Shown piece by piece: positions 1 through 7,500 of a DNA stretch of 8,632 nt. Source of the DNA: an uncultured Saprospiraceae bacterium (lineage in GTDB: Bacteria > Bacteroidota > Bacteroidia > Chitinophagales > Saprospiraceae); NCBI GenBank assembly GCA_938044055.1, contig CALIQO010000211.1, positions 1-8,632 on the forward strand, written 5' to 3'. The position numbers were made by a program, and so were the translations under genes. The notes below the pieces were generated by a model. The model did no database searches. It worked only from the letters and a program-made list of their open reading frames with translations, and had not been told where the DNA came from. Position 1 is the stretch's first letter. Each line of letters opens with the position of its first letter.

Positions 1-116
1 GGTTCACTACACTCTATTTTGAATTCAACAATTTTATAGGTTCCTACAATATCATTGCTGTCATCTCCACAAGAGAACATGAAACCTATTACTAAAAATA
101 AGATCAACTTTTTCAT
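1..116 (-). CDS. Putative small lipoprotein, N-terminal part only
   Basis: The minus strand reads an ATG at 114-116 followed by 38 open codons that run off the window edge, so the C-terminus is missing. The peptide opens MKKLILFLVIGFMFSCGDDS. That is a two-lysine n-region, a hydrophobic core of about 11 residues and a lipobox-like F-M-F-S-C ending at Cys16, a typical signal peptidase II substrate of Bacteroidota. The residues after the cysteine are Gly-Asp-Asp-Ser-Asn-Asp. Acidic residues right after the lipidated cysteine resemble the lipoprotein export signal that sends Bacteroidota lipoproteins to the outer face of the outer membrane, so surface exposure is plausible but inferred. The next residues (DIVGTYKIVEFKIE) could start a lipocalin-like beta-barrel of the kind found in many 'GTYK' lipoproteins, but too little is visible to assign a family. 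No Shine-Dalgarno is seen; the leader is A-rich, as is usual in this phylum. Confidence 0.72.
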   Translation of the reverse strand, partial: MKKLILFLVIGFMFSCGDDSNDIVGTYKIVEFKIECSE

Positions 117-161
117 AACTGTTTTATTTTTATCCAAGATAAATACTTAAAAGAATTGACT

Positions 162-183
162 TTCACATATTACTATATGTGAA
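162..183. repeat. Perfect 9-bp inverted repeat between acetyltransferase and lipoprotein
   Basis: TTCACATAT (162-170) and ATATGTGAA (175-183) are exact reverse complements separated by TACT. The element lies 46 bp before the lipoprotein start and about 90 bp past the acetyltransferase stop. Read on the minus strand, the hairpin is followed by AGTCAATTCTTTTAAG, too weak a T-run for a convincing intrinsic terminator. The stem is AT-rich. An operator for the lipoprotein gene or an mRNA 3' hairpin are both possible; the sequence does not decide between them. Confidence 0.45.
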
Positions 184-273
184 CCATATAAGCTGATAAC
201 TGTCAATTAAAGATTATTAAACGTATACTACGTGTCAAGGTTTTACTCAACACCATATTGTTTTAAAACACAG

Positions 274-1032
274 TTAACGTTGTAACTCGATATTAAATTC
301 AGTCTTCAACAAGCGAAGCAACTGTTTTTCATCATCTATATACATTTTCTCTATCTGATTGCTAGATGTCCTTTTGTATTCATTGTTCAGTATCGTTTTT
401 CTCCCATCTTGTGTAGCAATGGTGCATATCCGATTCTTAACGAAAAATGAATCTCTATCCTTTTGCTTCACCTTGTTTTGAACTAAAAATTCATCAATTT
501 TTCTAGGCTGCATATCTATCATGTACCTTTTAATAAAGGTATTGCTGTTCTTAAGAGATTCTGTTAACAGAAAGTTGCCGGAGTGCACCTTTTCTATTTT
601 ATAATTTTTAAAAAGATCTTCCTGGATCAATCCAGCAGACAACTTTATGGGTTCGACGAATAGATCACCATAACCTACATCAACCAACCATCGATCTTCC
701 ATCTCAACAATAATCGACATATGATCAAAATCTGGTCCCAAATTTTCTTCATTATAAATACGTACAGAAACGGGGTAACAATTAAATCCTATATGTGAAA
801 GCAGCGCATAAAACAAATAATTTAATTCATAGCAGTATCCTCCTCTATTCTTTACAACAACCTTATCATAGATAGCCTTAAGTTCTAACTGGATGGGTAT
901 TCTAAAATAAACATCCATAGCCTCAAATGGAATAGACATGACATGTTTTCTATGGAGTTCACTCAAGCAACGTATAGATATAGATTGATTGCCCTTAAAA
1001 CCAATCCGTTCCATGTACTTATTGAAATTCAT
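274..1032 (-). CDS. Arylamine N-acetyltransferase family protein
   Basis: This is a cytosolic enzyme of the NAT family, which moves the acetyl group of acetyl-CoA onto arylamines, arylhydrazines or similar amines through a cysteine thioester. The triad is complete. Numbering from the ATG at 1030-1032, Cys67 lies in RGGYCYELN, His104 in FDHMSIIV and Asp118 in LVDVGYGD, close to Cys69/His107/Asp122 of the Salmonella enzyme. The upstream family motif IPFEAMDV is also present. I chose this start because MNFNKYMERIGF matches the usual NAT N-terminus. The frame stays open to an ATG at 1087-1089, adding 19 hydrophobic residues, and another ATG lies at 1039-1041. At 252 residues it is somewhat shorter than typical bacterial NATs (about 275), and the C-terminal third looks divergent. 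It follows the response regulator by 141 bp with no clear terminator between, so read-through is possible but unproven. The natural substrate cannot be told from sequence; an amide synthase role in a biosynthetic pathway is the main alternative. Confidence 0.9.
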   Translation of the reverse strand: MNFNKYMERIGFKGNQSISIRCLSELHRKHVMSIPFEAMDVYFRIPIQLELKAIYDKVVVKNRGGYCYELNYLFYALLSHIGFNCYPVSVRIYNEENLGPDFDHMSIIVEMEDRWLVDVGYGDLFVEPIKLSAGLIQEDLFKNYKIEKVHSGNFLLTESLKNSNTFIKRYMIDMQPRKIDEFLVQNKVKQKDRDSFFVKNRICTIATQDGRKTILNNEYKRTSSNQIEKMYIDDEKQLLRLLKTEFNIELQR

Positions 1033-1173
1033 ATGCTTCATGTAGAACGAATATAAAAATTGACTATCGATAAAAAGGAAAAGAATCAACCCTATTAAAA
1101 GATTGATTTAATATTTACAAGTTTTTATAATGCTAGAAAGGCAATGTCTCAACAATACCGTCGGATTTCGACT

Positions 1174-1923
1174 CTATCCCAGGAAGCGAGTTTTTAGTGC
1201 CTGAATTATCACTGATTTTTTGCGGAAGCTTATCGGGATAGAATCTCCATTATTCAATATGACTGAAGAATCTGCTTTATGAATACTCGCAACTTGGTTA
1301 AGATTTACAAGATAAGAATGATGACAACGCATAAATCCATAAGGTTCGAGAAGACGATCATATTCCTTTAAGTGAGAAGATACGACTGTCTTATTTCCAT
1401 CCACAAAAAAGAAGCAAGTATAACTACCATCTGCTTGACAATACAATATATCTTGGATCTGTACAATCTTAAGACTATCTATATCATTAAGAATCATCTT
1501 CTCATTCTGACTATAAGAAGTCTCTGCATTCTCAAGCAATACACTTCGCTTTACAGCGCGTATATCTTCCGATTCAGATTTAATTTTGTCAAGTGCAGAC
1601 CTGAGGTCATCCGGTGAGATAGGTTTAAGGAGATAGTCAGCGGCACTTACTTTAAAAGCATCGACAGCATATTGATCGTAAGCTGTAATAAATATTATGT
1701 GAAAAGTCTGTTCTGTGTTATCCTTTACTAAATCGAATCCTGTTCCATCTGGTAGGTTGATATCTAGAAACAATATGTCACAAGTATGCTTAACAAGGGT
1801 TTCCTTACCTTCTGAAACACTACCTGCTTCTGCCACTACTAAGATATCAGGGAAAAACTTGTCCAACATCTTTTTAAACCCCGCTCTTACATTTTCTTCA
1901 TCTTCTACAATTATTGCTCTCAT
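1174..1923 (-). CDS. LytTR-type response regulator
   Basis: This is a cytoplasmic DNA-binding response regulator of the LytR/AlgR family, 249 residues. The receiver domain spans about residues 2-118: acidic pocket Glu7/Asp8, phosphoacceptor Asp54 in LFLDINLPDGTG, switch Thr80 in IIFITAYD, and Lys100 in the conserved YLLKPI. After a linker, a LytTR domain spans about residues 145-246, with the typical DILYCQADGSYTCFF, MRCHHSYLVNL and IPISFRKK segments. LytTR proteins usually bind pairs of direct repeats upstream of their targets. The ATG at 1921-1923 overlaps the TGA of the kinase gene (ATGA), so translation is very likely coupled and the kinase is the expected phosphodonor. All residues needed for phosphorylation are present. 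The regulon is unknown; genes next door are candidates only by position. Confidence 0.95.
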   Translation of the reverse strand: MRAIIVEDEENVRAGFKKMLDKFFPDILVVAEAGSVSEGKETLVKHTCDILFLDINLPDGTGFDLVKDNTEQTFHIIFITAYDQYAVDAFKVSAADYLLKPISPDDLRSALDKIKSESEDIRAVKRSVLLENAETSYSQNEKMILNDIDSLKIVQIQDILYCQADGSYTCFFFVDGNKTVVSSHLKEYDRLLEPYGFMRCHHSYLVNLNQVASIHKADSSVILNNGDSIPISFRKKSVIIQALKTRFLG

Positions 1924-4022
1924 GATATATACTCTAAAGGTAAGTGAATGTCTACTTTAGTCCCACCAGCACTCAGATAATCTGTAAATATTTTATACTT
2001 CCCTTTCTTTTCTATGCTTAATTTTTCTAATCTTTCTTGTGTTATAGTTTTTGCTAGGGATTTATTTTTAGATTCAATGTTTTTAGCTACTATATACTGG
2101 GATTGTTCTCCTATGCCATTGTCAGTAACTCTTAACAATAATTGTTTATCGGCTATGGAGAATAAGATCTCAACATGTCCTTCATCTACCTGGTAGATTC
2201 GTCCATGTTCTATGGCATTCTCTACGAATGGCTGAGCCATCAATGGAGGAATCATAAGTTTGTCCTGGTCGATTCCTTCTTCTACCTTAATAGAAAAATC
2301 AAATTTCTTATTGTGTCTCATCCGCTGCAATTGTAGATAATTGTTAAGACTTTCTAGCTCAGAGTTCAATGGGATAAAATCTTCACGGCTATTTTCTAAG
2401 GTCTGTCTCATCAGTGAGGCGAATTTAGATAAATAATTAAGGGCAGTTCCTAAATCTGATTTATCATACAAGAAATTCTGAATCGAACTTATGGTATTAA
2501 AAATGAAATGAGGATTCATCTGAAGTCTCAATATCTTCTGTTCAAGATCTAAGTTATTTTTTTCTTGTAGGATAACCTTGTTTTTATTTCTATTATAAAA
2601 CCATAGAAAACCTCCTATCAAGCAAGCAAGAGAAACAATTCCCCATATTAAATAATGCTGGGTTTTTAGTTTAGCACCTAAGTTCATCTGAGTCAAGTCA
2701 GCGATTTCATTGTCTTTAATAGACAAGGCATATTTATTCTTCAGGTTGGATACACTATTTTGAACTTGGTTGTTTAATATGCTGTCTTTTAGCATCTGTC
2801 CTTTTTCCATATAACTATACGCGTCATCCCATCTTCCATCTTTCTTAGCAATTTCCTCAAGGAGTCCCCATGCAGCAACCTTACCCTCTTGATCATCTTC
2901 TGGAAGCAATTCATCTTTATATCGAGTAGCCAGCTCCCTTGCATTATCTAAATTGCCTTTTATCAACTCTATTTCAGCTTCCAGTTTTATTACATCCTTC
3001 GTAAATGTATTACTATTAAAATGTGGTAAAAGGTTTTCTAGCTCTTTTAGGTCAGGATAAGCTTCTCTTAAGTTATTTTTCTTTACGGCAATAGAGCACC
3101 TATATTTTAATGCATTAAAAATTAAAGCAGAAGACTTTGCTTCTCGGCCGATATCTAATGTTTCATTTAATAATTCTGAGGCCGTTTCATATAGTCCATC
3201 ATTAAAGTAGTAGATTCCTAAATATAAGCATGATTCACCGATGTAATTGCGGTTGTTAATATTTCGAGCTGACTCTACTGCTGCCTTTAATCTAGATTCA
3301 GCCTCTTCTTTTAATTCTGTGTCCATGTAGAAATGCCGATATAAGCTCGCATATATTTTACCAAGCAGTATATCACTTCCAGCAACTCTAGTATCCAGTT
3401 TCCACTCTTGGGCTACATCTTTCATTAGAATAGCATATTCTATTGCTTTTTCATAAGATTCTCCATAATTGTAACTATTGGAAATGAAGTTGTAAGCAGA
3501 ACATTTTAACCCAGCAATTTCTGGGTTAATTTCAGGTTCTTTTTCCAGATATTCTAAAACTTTATTACAACGGTATCGTACTCCTTCCAAGTCGAATGTA
3601 TATGAATTCCTAATGGCCATCTGCATCTCTCTGCCTGCTGCTTCATAATATCTTTCATCTTCAAGATACATATCTCTGACAGCGAGCATCTCACTAAAAT
3701 ATATTGTTGAGTCTGTATTCTGGTGTGCCCATCCATGATACATTCTAGACTCAATAAGAGCATCTCTATTTTTTATTCTAAGTGATAAGCTTATAGCATA
3801 TTCTGAATACTGACTAAGTAAATCTGCATCTTTGGTTTCAGAAGAATCATACCACTCACATATACTTAATAATATTTCTAAACTATCTGAAGCTGAACGG
3901 GACTGAGCAAGGTTGATTTTCAATTGATCGATTTCATTACCATATACTGGTAATACCCCTACAAATAGAAAAAATATAACTTTCCAATTTCTAGGCAAGA
4001 ATCCCATAATCATATGATTCAT
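1920..4022 (-). CDS. TPR-sensor histidine kinase (His_kinase/LytS-like family)
   Basis: This is a membrane sensor kinase expected to phosphorylate the LytTR regulator it overlaps. Numbering is from the ATG at 4020-4022 (700 residues). Residues 1-28 form a likely signal peptide (hydrophobic KVIFFLFVGVLPVYG). About 176-416 is helical with TPR-like repeats, for example the stretches around ESYEKAIEYA, GLYETASELL and NLDNARELA, followed by a coiled-coil linker. One transmembrane helix lies at about 456-476 (YLIWGIVSLACLIGGFLWF). The kinase core starts at about 495: phosphoacceptor His505 in LRLQMNPHFIFNT, N-box Asn602 in FVENAIEHG, G1 in DNGIG (634-638) and a C-terminal AGGTKVDIHLPL. The sensor should therefore face the periplasm. 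The frame stays open to a TTG at 4056-4058, with ATGs at 4050-4052, 4038-4040, 4011-4013 and 4005-4007. I prefer 4020-4022 because longer forms put a long polar leader before the signal peptide, but the exact start is uncertain. The ligand is unknown. Confidence 0.93.
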   Translation of the reverse strand: MNHMIMGFLPRNWKVIFFLFVGVLPVYGNEIDQLKINLAQSRSASDSLEILLSICEWYDSSETKDADLLSQYSEYAISLSLRIKNRDALIESRMYHGWAHQNTDSTIYFSEMLAVRDMYLEDERYYEAAGREMQMAIRNSYTFDLEGVRYRCNKVLEYLEKEPEINPEIAGLKCSAYNFISNSYNYGESYEKAIEYAILMKDVAQEWKLDTRVAGSDILLGKIYASLYRHFYMDTELKEEAESRLKAAVESARNINNRNYIGESCLYLGIYYFNDGLYETASELLNETLDIGREAKSSALIFNALKYRCSIAVKKNNLREAYPDLKELENLLPHFNSNTFTKDVIKLEAEIELIKGNLDNARELATRYKDELLPEDDQEGKVAAWGLLEEIAKKDGRWDDAYSYMEKGQMLKDSILNNQVQNSVSNLKNKYALSIKDNEIADLTQMNLGAKLKTQHYLIWGIVSLACLIGGFLWFYNRNKNKVILQEKNNLDLEQKILRLQMNPHFIFNTISSIQNFLYDKSDLGTALNYLSKFASLMRQTLENSREDFIPLNSELESLNNYLQLQRMRHNKKFDFSIKVEEGIDQDKLMIPPLMAQPFVENAIEHGRIYQVDEGHVEILFSIADKQLLLRVTDNGIGEQSQYIVAKNIESKNKSLAKTITQERLEKLSIEKKGKYKIFTDYLSAGGTKVDIHLPLEYIS

Positions 4023-4112
4023 AGCGTAATTATTTACCATAAAAACTTGCATTAACAAAAACCATTAATGAAAGCACTTCTCATAATTAAACACAATTAA
4101 CGACAAGTAAGT

Positions 4113-4125
4113 TAAGCATTGCTTA
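4113..4125. repeat. 13-bp palindrome upstream of the kinase operon
   Basis: TAAGCA (4113-4118) and TGCTTA (4120-4125) are exact reverse complements around a single central T. The element is about 90 bp upstream of the chosen kinase start, a reasonable place for an operator. It is short and AT-rich, so chance occurrence cannot be excluded. Confidence 0.3.
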
Positions 4126-4352
4126 TAGATTCACAGGTGTAGATCTTCTGTTGATAAGTGTTAAGAAAAAGATTTAATATTTTTTGTTAACATCCTTATG
4201 TCACTATTTTAATTCTTCTTCCTTATAACATTATACGATGCGGTTGTTTCACAGAAGCGTCCAATGAATATTGAATTCTCTTACTCTCATATGGCAGTAG
4301 TAAATATTCTTAAACAATGGCAAGATAATTATTGAGACATTGACATTTATAC

Positions 4353-4388
4353 GAGATCGCGTCGATTTAGGTCGATGTGATCTTTTTT
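4353..4388 (+). terminator. Plus-strand intrinsic terminator-like hairpin with no plus-strand gene
   Basis: GATCGCGTCGA (4355-4365) pairs with TCGATGTGATC (4372-4382) around the loop TTTAGG, and A4354-T4383 can extend the stem. A run of six T (4383-4388), then AATTT, follows on the plus strand. Two of the eleven pairs are G-U wobbles (4359 with 4376, 4361 with 4378). In RNA of the opposite strand these would be C-A mismatches, and no T-run follows on that side, so the structure is oriented to the plus strand. No plus-strand gene precedes it in the window. Confidence 0.6.
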
Positions 4389-4425
4389 AATTTCTGAAAA
4401 CCTTCCATCTTTTTAAATCTATAAA

Positions 4426-4465
4426 AGCAAAAAGCCCTACATGGATATTTCATCCATGTAGGGCT
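4426..4465 (-). terminator. Strong intrinsic terminator of the giant protein gene
   Basis: AGCCCTACATGGA (4433-4445) and TCCATGTAGGGCT (4453-4465) form a perfect 13-bp stem around a 7-nt loop. On the minus strand the stem is followed directly by TTTTTGCTTTT (the T-tract lies below 4433). It begins about 40 nt past the stop codon of the giant protein gene (4505-4507), so it ends that transcript and separates it from the kinase operon. A few A residues lie on the other side of the stem, but there is no good T-tract for plus-strand termination. Confidence 0.88.
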
Positions 4466-4504
4466 AAAGACTAACCTACATTATGATAGATTCTGAAAAT
4501 TGAA

Positions 4505-7500
4505 TTATTTAAATTTGATCATCCGCTTATGCATGCGGTGTCCATTGTGTACAACTTCGAAAATATAGACACCTAGCCCTGGGACATCTTCATCGTAGAT
4601 AATATGTGTATGTCGACCCGCTTGCTTTGCTTCTGACTGCTTATACAGCATTTTACCTGTCATATCCCTGATAAGAATCATGGTTTCTCCTGGTGTAGGA
4701 ATTTCATACTGAAACTCAGTAACATGAGACCATGGGTTAGGAGCATTCTGAGACAAGCCATATACATAATCTGTCTCTATTCCCTCCCAGGCCCAGGTAA
4801 GGATTCTAATATTAAACTCAGACATAGTATATGCTTCTGGAGCTATTCTATTTTCTGAGAATTCCATCATATCACTTAAATAACCATCTTGTTCTGCCTT
4901 CACTTTTATTCTGAAAAGAAGTTCTCCATCATCTTGAGAAAATCCGTTCTGCTGATTTATACTCAATCTGAGTTCACCTTTATCCCAGAAGAAGTGATCA
5001 GTATGCACATCCTTATGAACAGGAACAACATCTAGTATTTGAATTCCATTCATAATTATATCTGCCTGAATTCCAACAATTTCTTGTTTACTCAGAAGAA
5101 TCGAAATTTCCGTTACATCTCCTTTCTTAAGCAGTCTATCTTTCAGACGCAATGAGTAAAGTATTCCAGATCTGGTAGTGTTCTTCATCCGCGCATTTGC
5201 GGAAGCGTTACCCGAAACATCTCCTACCTTGATTCCTCTCCAGTTTATAACCATTTCTCTATTAAGATCTATAATATCATAATCTTCTGGTAGAACATCT
5301 AGGTCTGGAATATTTCCTTCCAGTGTGTAAGATCTATCGATAAACCTCCAACTTGTATTACTAGGAAAATCATCATGAATACCTAGTATGGTTTTTCTCA
5401 ATGCAAGAATATCTATTCCTGAAATATTTCCATCTTTATTGATATCTGCAGCAATATAGTTCCACGGATCATTGAATTCTGAAATTCCAAGAATGTGTCT
5501 CTGAATCAACACAAGATCCAGGGTACTCACACCATTTAGAACATTGTCTTCTTTTCTAGGAATTACCTTATAGTTCCCTCCTTTAGACATATCCTTAAAT
5601 GCGTAGGTACCATCTTCTTCAGTAATCACATCTGAAAATTCAGAACCATCTAATCTTACATAGACACCTTCTAGAGCAATTGACTCACTATTGGTCGCAG
5701 ATCCTGTTACATCTACCAATTCAGAAGTTTCTCCACCACATAGTTCTCCCGCTTGATTAGCGGTAACCACAACATTGGTTTCACAGAAAGACTGGTTATC
5801 ATTAACATCTGTTACCCATAACTGTACTTTATTGAGTCCTACATGCAGGCAACTGAATACCAAGGTATCATCTTCTACATCAGAAGAGAAACTGAGCCTA
5901 AGATCATAACCACAACTGTGGCTGCTTCCTTTATCAATCATATCTGTAGTAAGTATGGCTTTGGCCTCATCAGCATCTCCATCATCATTAGAATCCCATG
6001 GGATTAAGTCTACAGATATACCATCAAGGCATACAGCATTAGGCGCTTTATTGTTAACAACCGATACAGACTGTGTACATTGATCTTCATTGCCACATCT
6101 ATCTCTTACAATCCATTCTATAGTATGATTACCTATCGGCAAGACATGCGTGGCAGTTGAACCTGTTCCTGAGATTTCATTGATGCCGTCTTCAAGAAAG
6201 ATAGTATATATGAAATCTAGTTCTGATTCATCTGTACAATCGTCTTGTGCAGAAATACTGGCAGTAACTTCCATAGGTGCACACGAACCATCAAGTGATT
6301 CTATAGTCACGGTTTCGCATATTGTAATCTCAGGGTCAATGGTGTTGTTGACTTTCAAGATTTGCTCCCATATGTACGGCTCGAATTCTCCATCATCATT
6401 CTTATTACACCAATCAATCACCTTCCATGTTCTCAACACCTTGTAACAAGCATCACCTTCTTCAGTAAATGTAAATACTTCATCCACATATGTTGCACCA
6501 AGTAAATTACAGATCCCTTCTGGCAGACTAGGTGGACCATATTGTTTAGGCAACATATCAGGGCCCAAAGTTGTAGCATCTTCACAGATGTTTACAGTAT
6601 CGAGATCTGCTGGCCATATAATCATGTCATAAATTACTTCTGTAATTCCTTCTATAAATATAGATTGACTACAAGTCTGAATAACTTCATCATTGTCATT
6701 CTTCAGTGAAAATGTTCTTATTATTTCACCTAATCCACAATCGTTGATCTGATCATCTGTATTCTCAATCACTGATGTTTCAGTCAAGCAATTATCAGAT
6801 ACATTAGGCATACCAAAAGCGGGTGACAAATTATTGAGATCATACGTAACGTCACAAGTTATCTCTCTATCATCTGGACAAGTCATTACTGGAGGAATCT
6901 TATCTTCCACCTTGACCTCAACCATACAAGTATTCTGATTTCCGCTTGCATCTGTCACTTGTAACTCTACCATTACGAGACTTCCTCCATCTTCACAACA
7001 GAATGGAATTTCATCCGCAAATACAGAAGAAACCGCTTCACATGCATCTGTCATACGACGTAACGCAAGTGTTATATCACTGCATTCATCGAAACTCTCG
7101 ATATCAATCTGAGAAGGTTTTAGGTAAGCATGGCCTTCAGAACTAAGAGAAACAACTACATCGCTATCGCATATAATAACAGGATTTTTCTGATCAACTA
7201 CCAGTACATCATATGAATAGGTACTTATTCTGCTACATACATCGATGGCTTCATATGTTATTGTATGTAATCCTGCTTCGAGTTCTATTACACCTCCATT
7301 TGCCTGGAGCGTATTACTGCCGTATTGCACAAATACATCAACCTCACTTCCACATGCATCTTCATATTGAATCGGAGGAACTTGAATAGCAGCTGTACAT
7401 GTTCTAGAACCTGTACTTACCGTAATATCTTCAGGCCCTGAAATAATCTCTGGACCCAAAGTATCAACAATCTCAATGGTCTGAACCATGATCATTTCAT

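Larger units (their letters stand above)
4023..4504. other. Gene-free intergenic region between giant protein gene and kinase operon
   Basis: This stretch of about 480 bp has no open frame on either strand with recognisable protein content. It should carry the promoter of the kinase-regulator operon (minus strand), but I find no exact copy of the Bacteroidota -7 motif TANNTTTG in that orientation. It contains, from high to low coordinate, the minus-strand terminator of the giant gene (4433-4465), an oppositely oriented terminator-like hairpin (4353-4388) and a 13-bp palindrome (4113-4125). On the plus strand, a near match to the -7 motif with one extra spacer base (TA, then TTT, then TTTG) lies at 4178-4186. 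A short plus-strand RNA between there and the plus-strand hairpin is conceivable but unsupported beyond this. Confidence 0.6.

Noticed and set aside
221..233. ACGTA-TAC-TACGT inverted repeat between acetyltransferase and lipoprotein
   Set aside because: Arms of only 5 bp in an AT-rich spacer; not distinguishable from chance next to the much stronger repeat at 162-183.
1160..1172. GTCG/CGAC hairpin just after the response regulator stop as a terminator
   Set aside because: The stem is only 4 bp and no T-tract follows on the minus strand.
1372..1960. Plus-strand open frames at 1372-1617 and 1715-1960 opposite the response regulator
   Set aside because: They lie wholly or almost wholly antisense to a well-supported gene, have no recognisable domains or low-complexity pattern of their own, and look like by-products of its codon use.
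3554..3763. Minus-strand 69-codon frame inside the kinase gene
   Set aside because: It overlaps the kinase sensor region in another frame of the same strand, and the kinase reading continues through it with coherent helical repeats.
4108..4165. Possible LytTR half-sites (TAAGTTAAG at 4108-4116, a weaker TCTGTTGAT at 4147-4155, a second GTTAAG at 4160-4165) upstream of the kinase operon
   Set aside because: The first fits the AgrA-type consensus, but the spacing between copies does not match the roughly 21-bp repeat period expected for a LytTR dimer, and such short AT-rich words occur by chance here.
4340..4354. TTGACA followed by TTTATAC on the plus strand as a sigma-70 promoter for the candidate small RNA
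   Set aside because: The -10-like word is only a few bases after the -35-like word, and the housekeeping sigma factor of Bacteroidota does not use this consensus.
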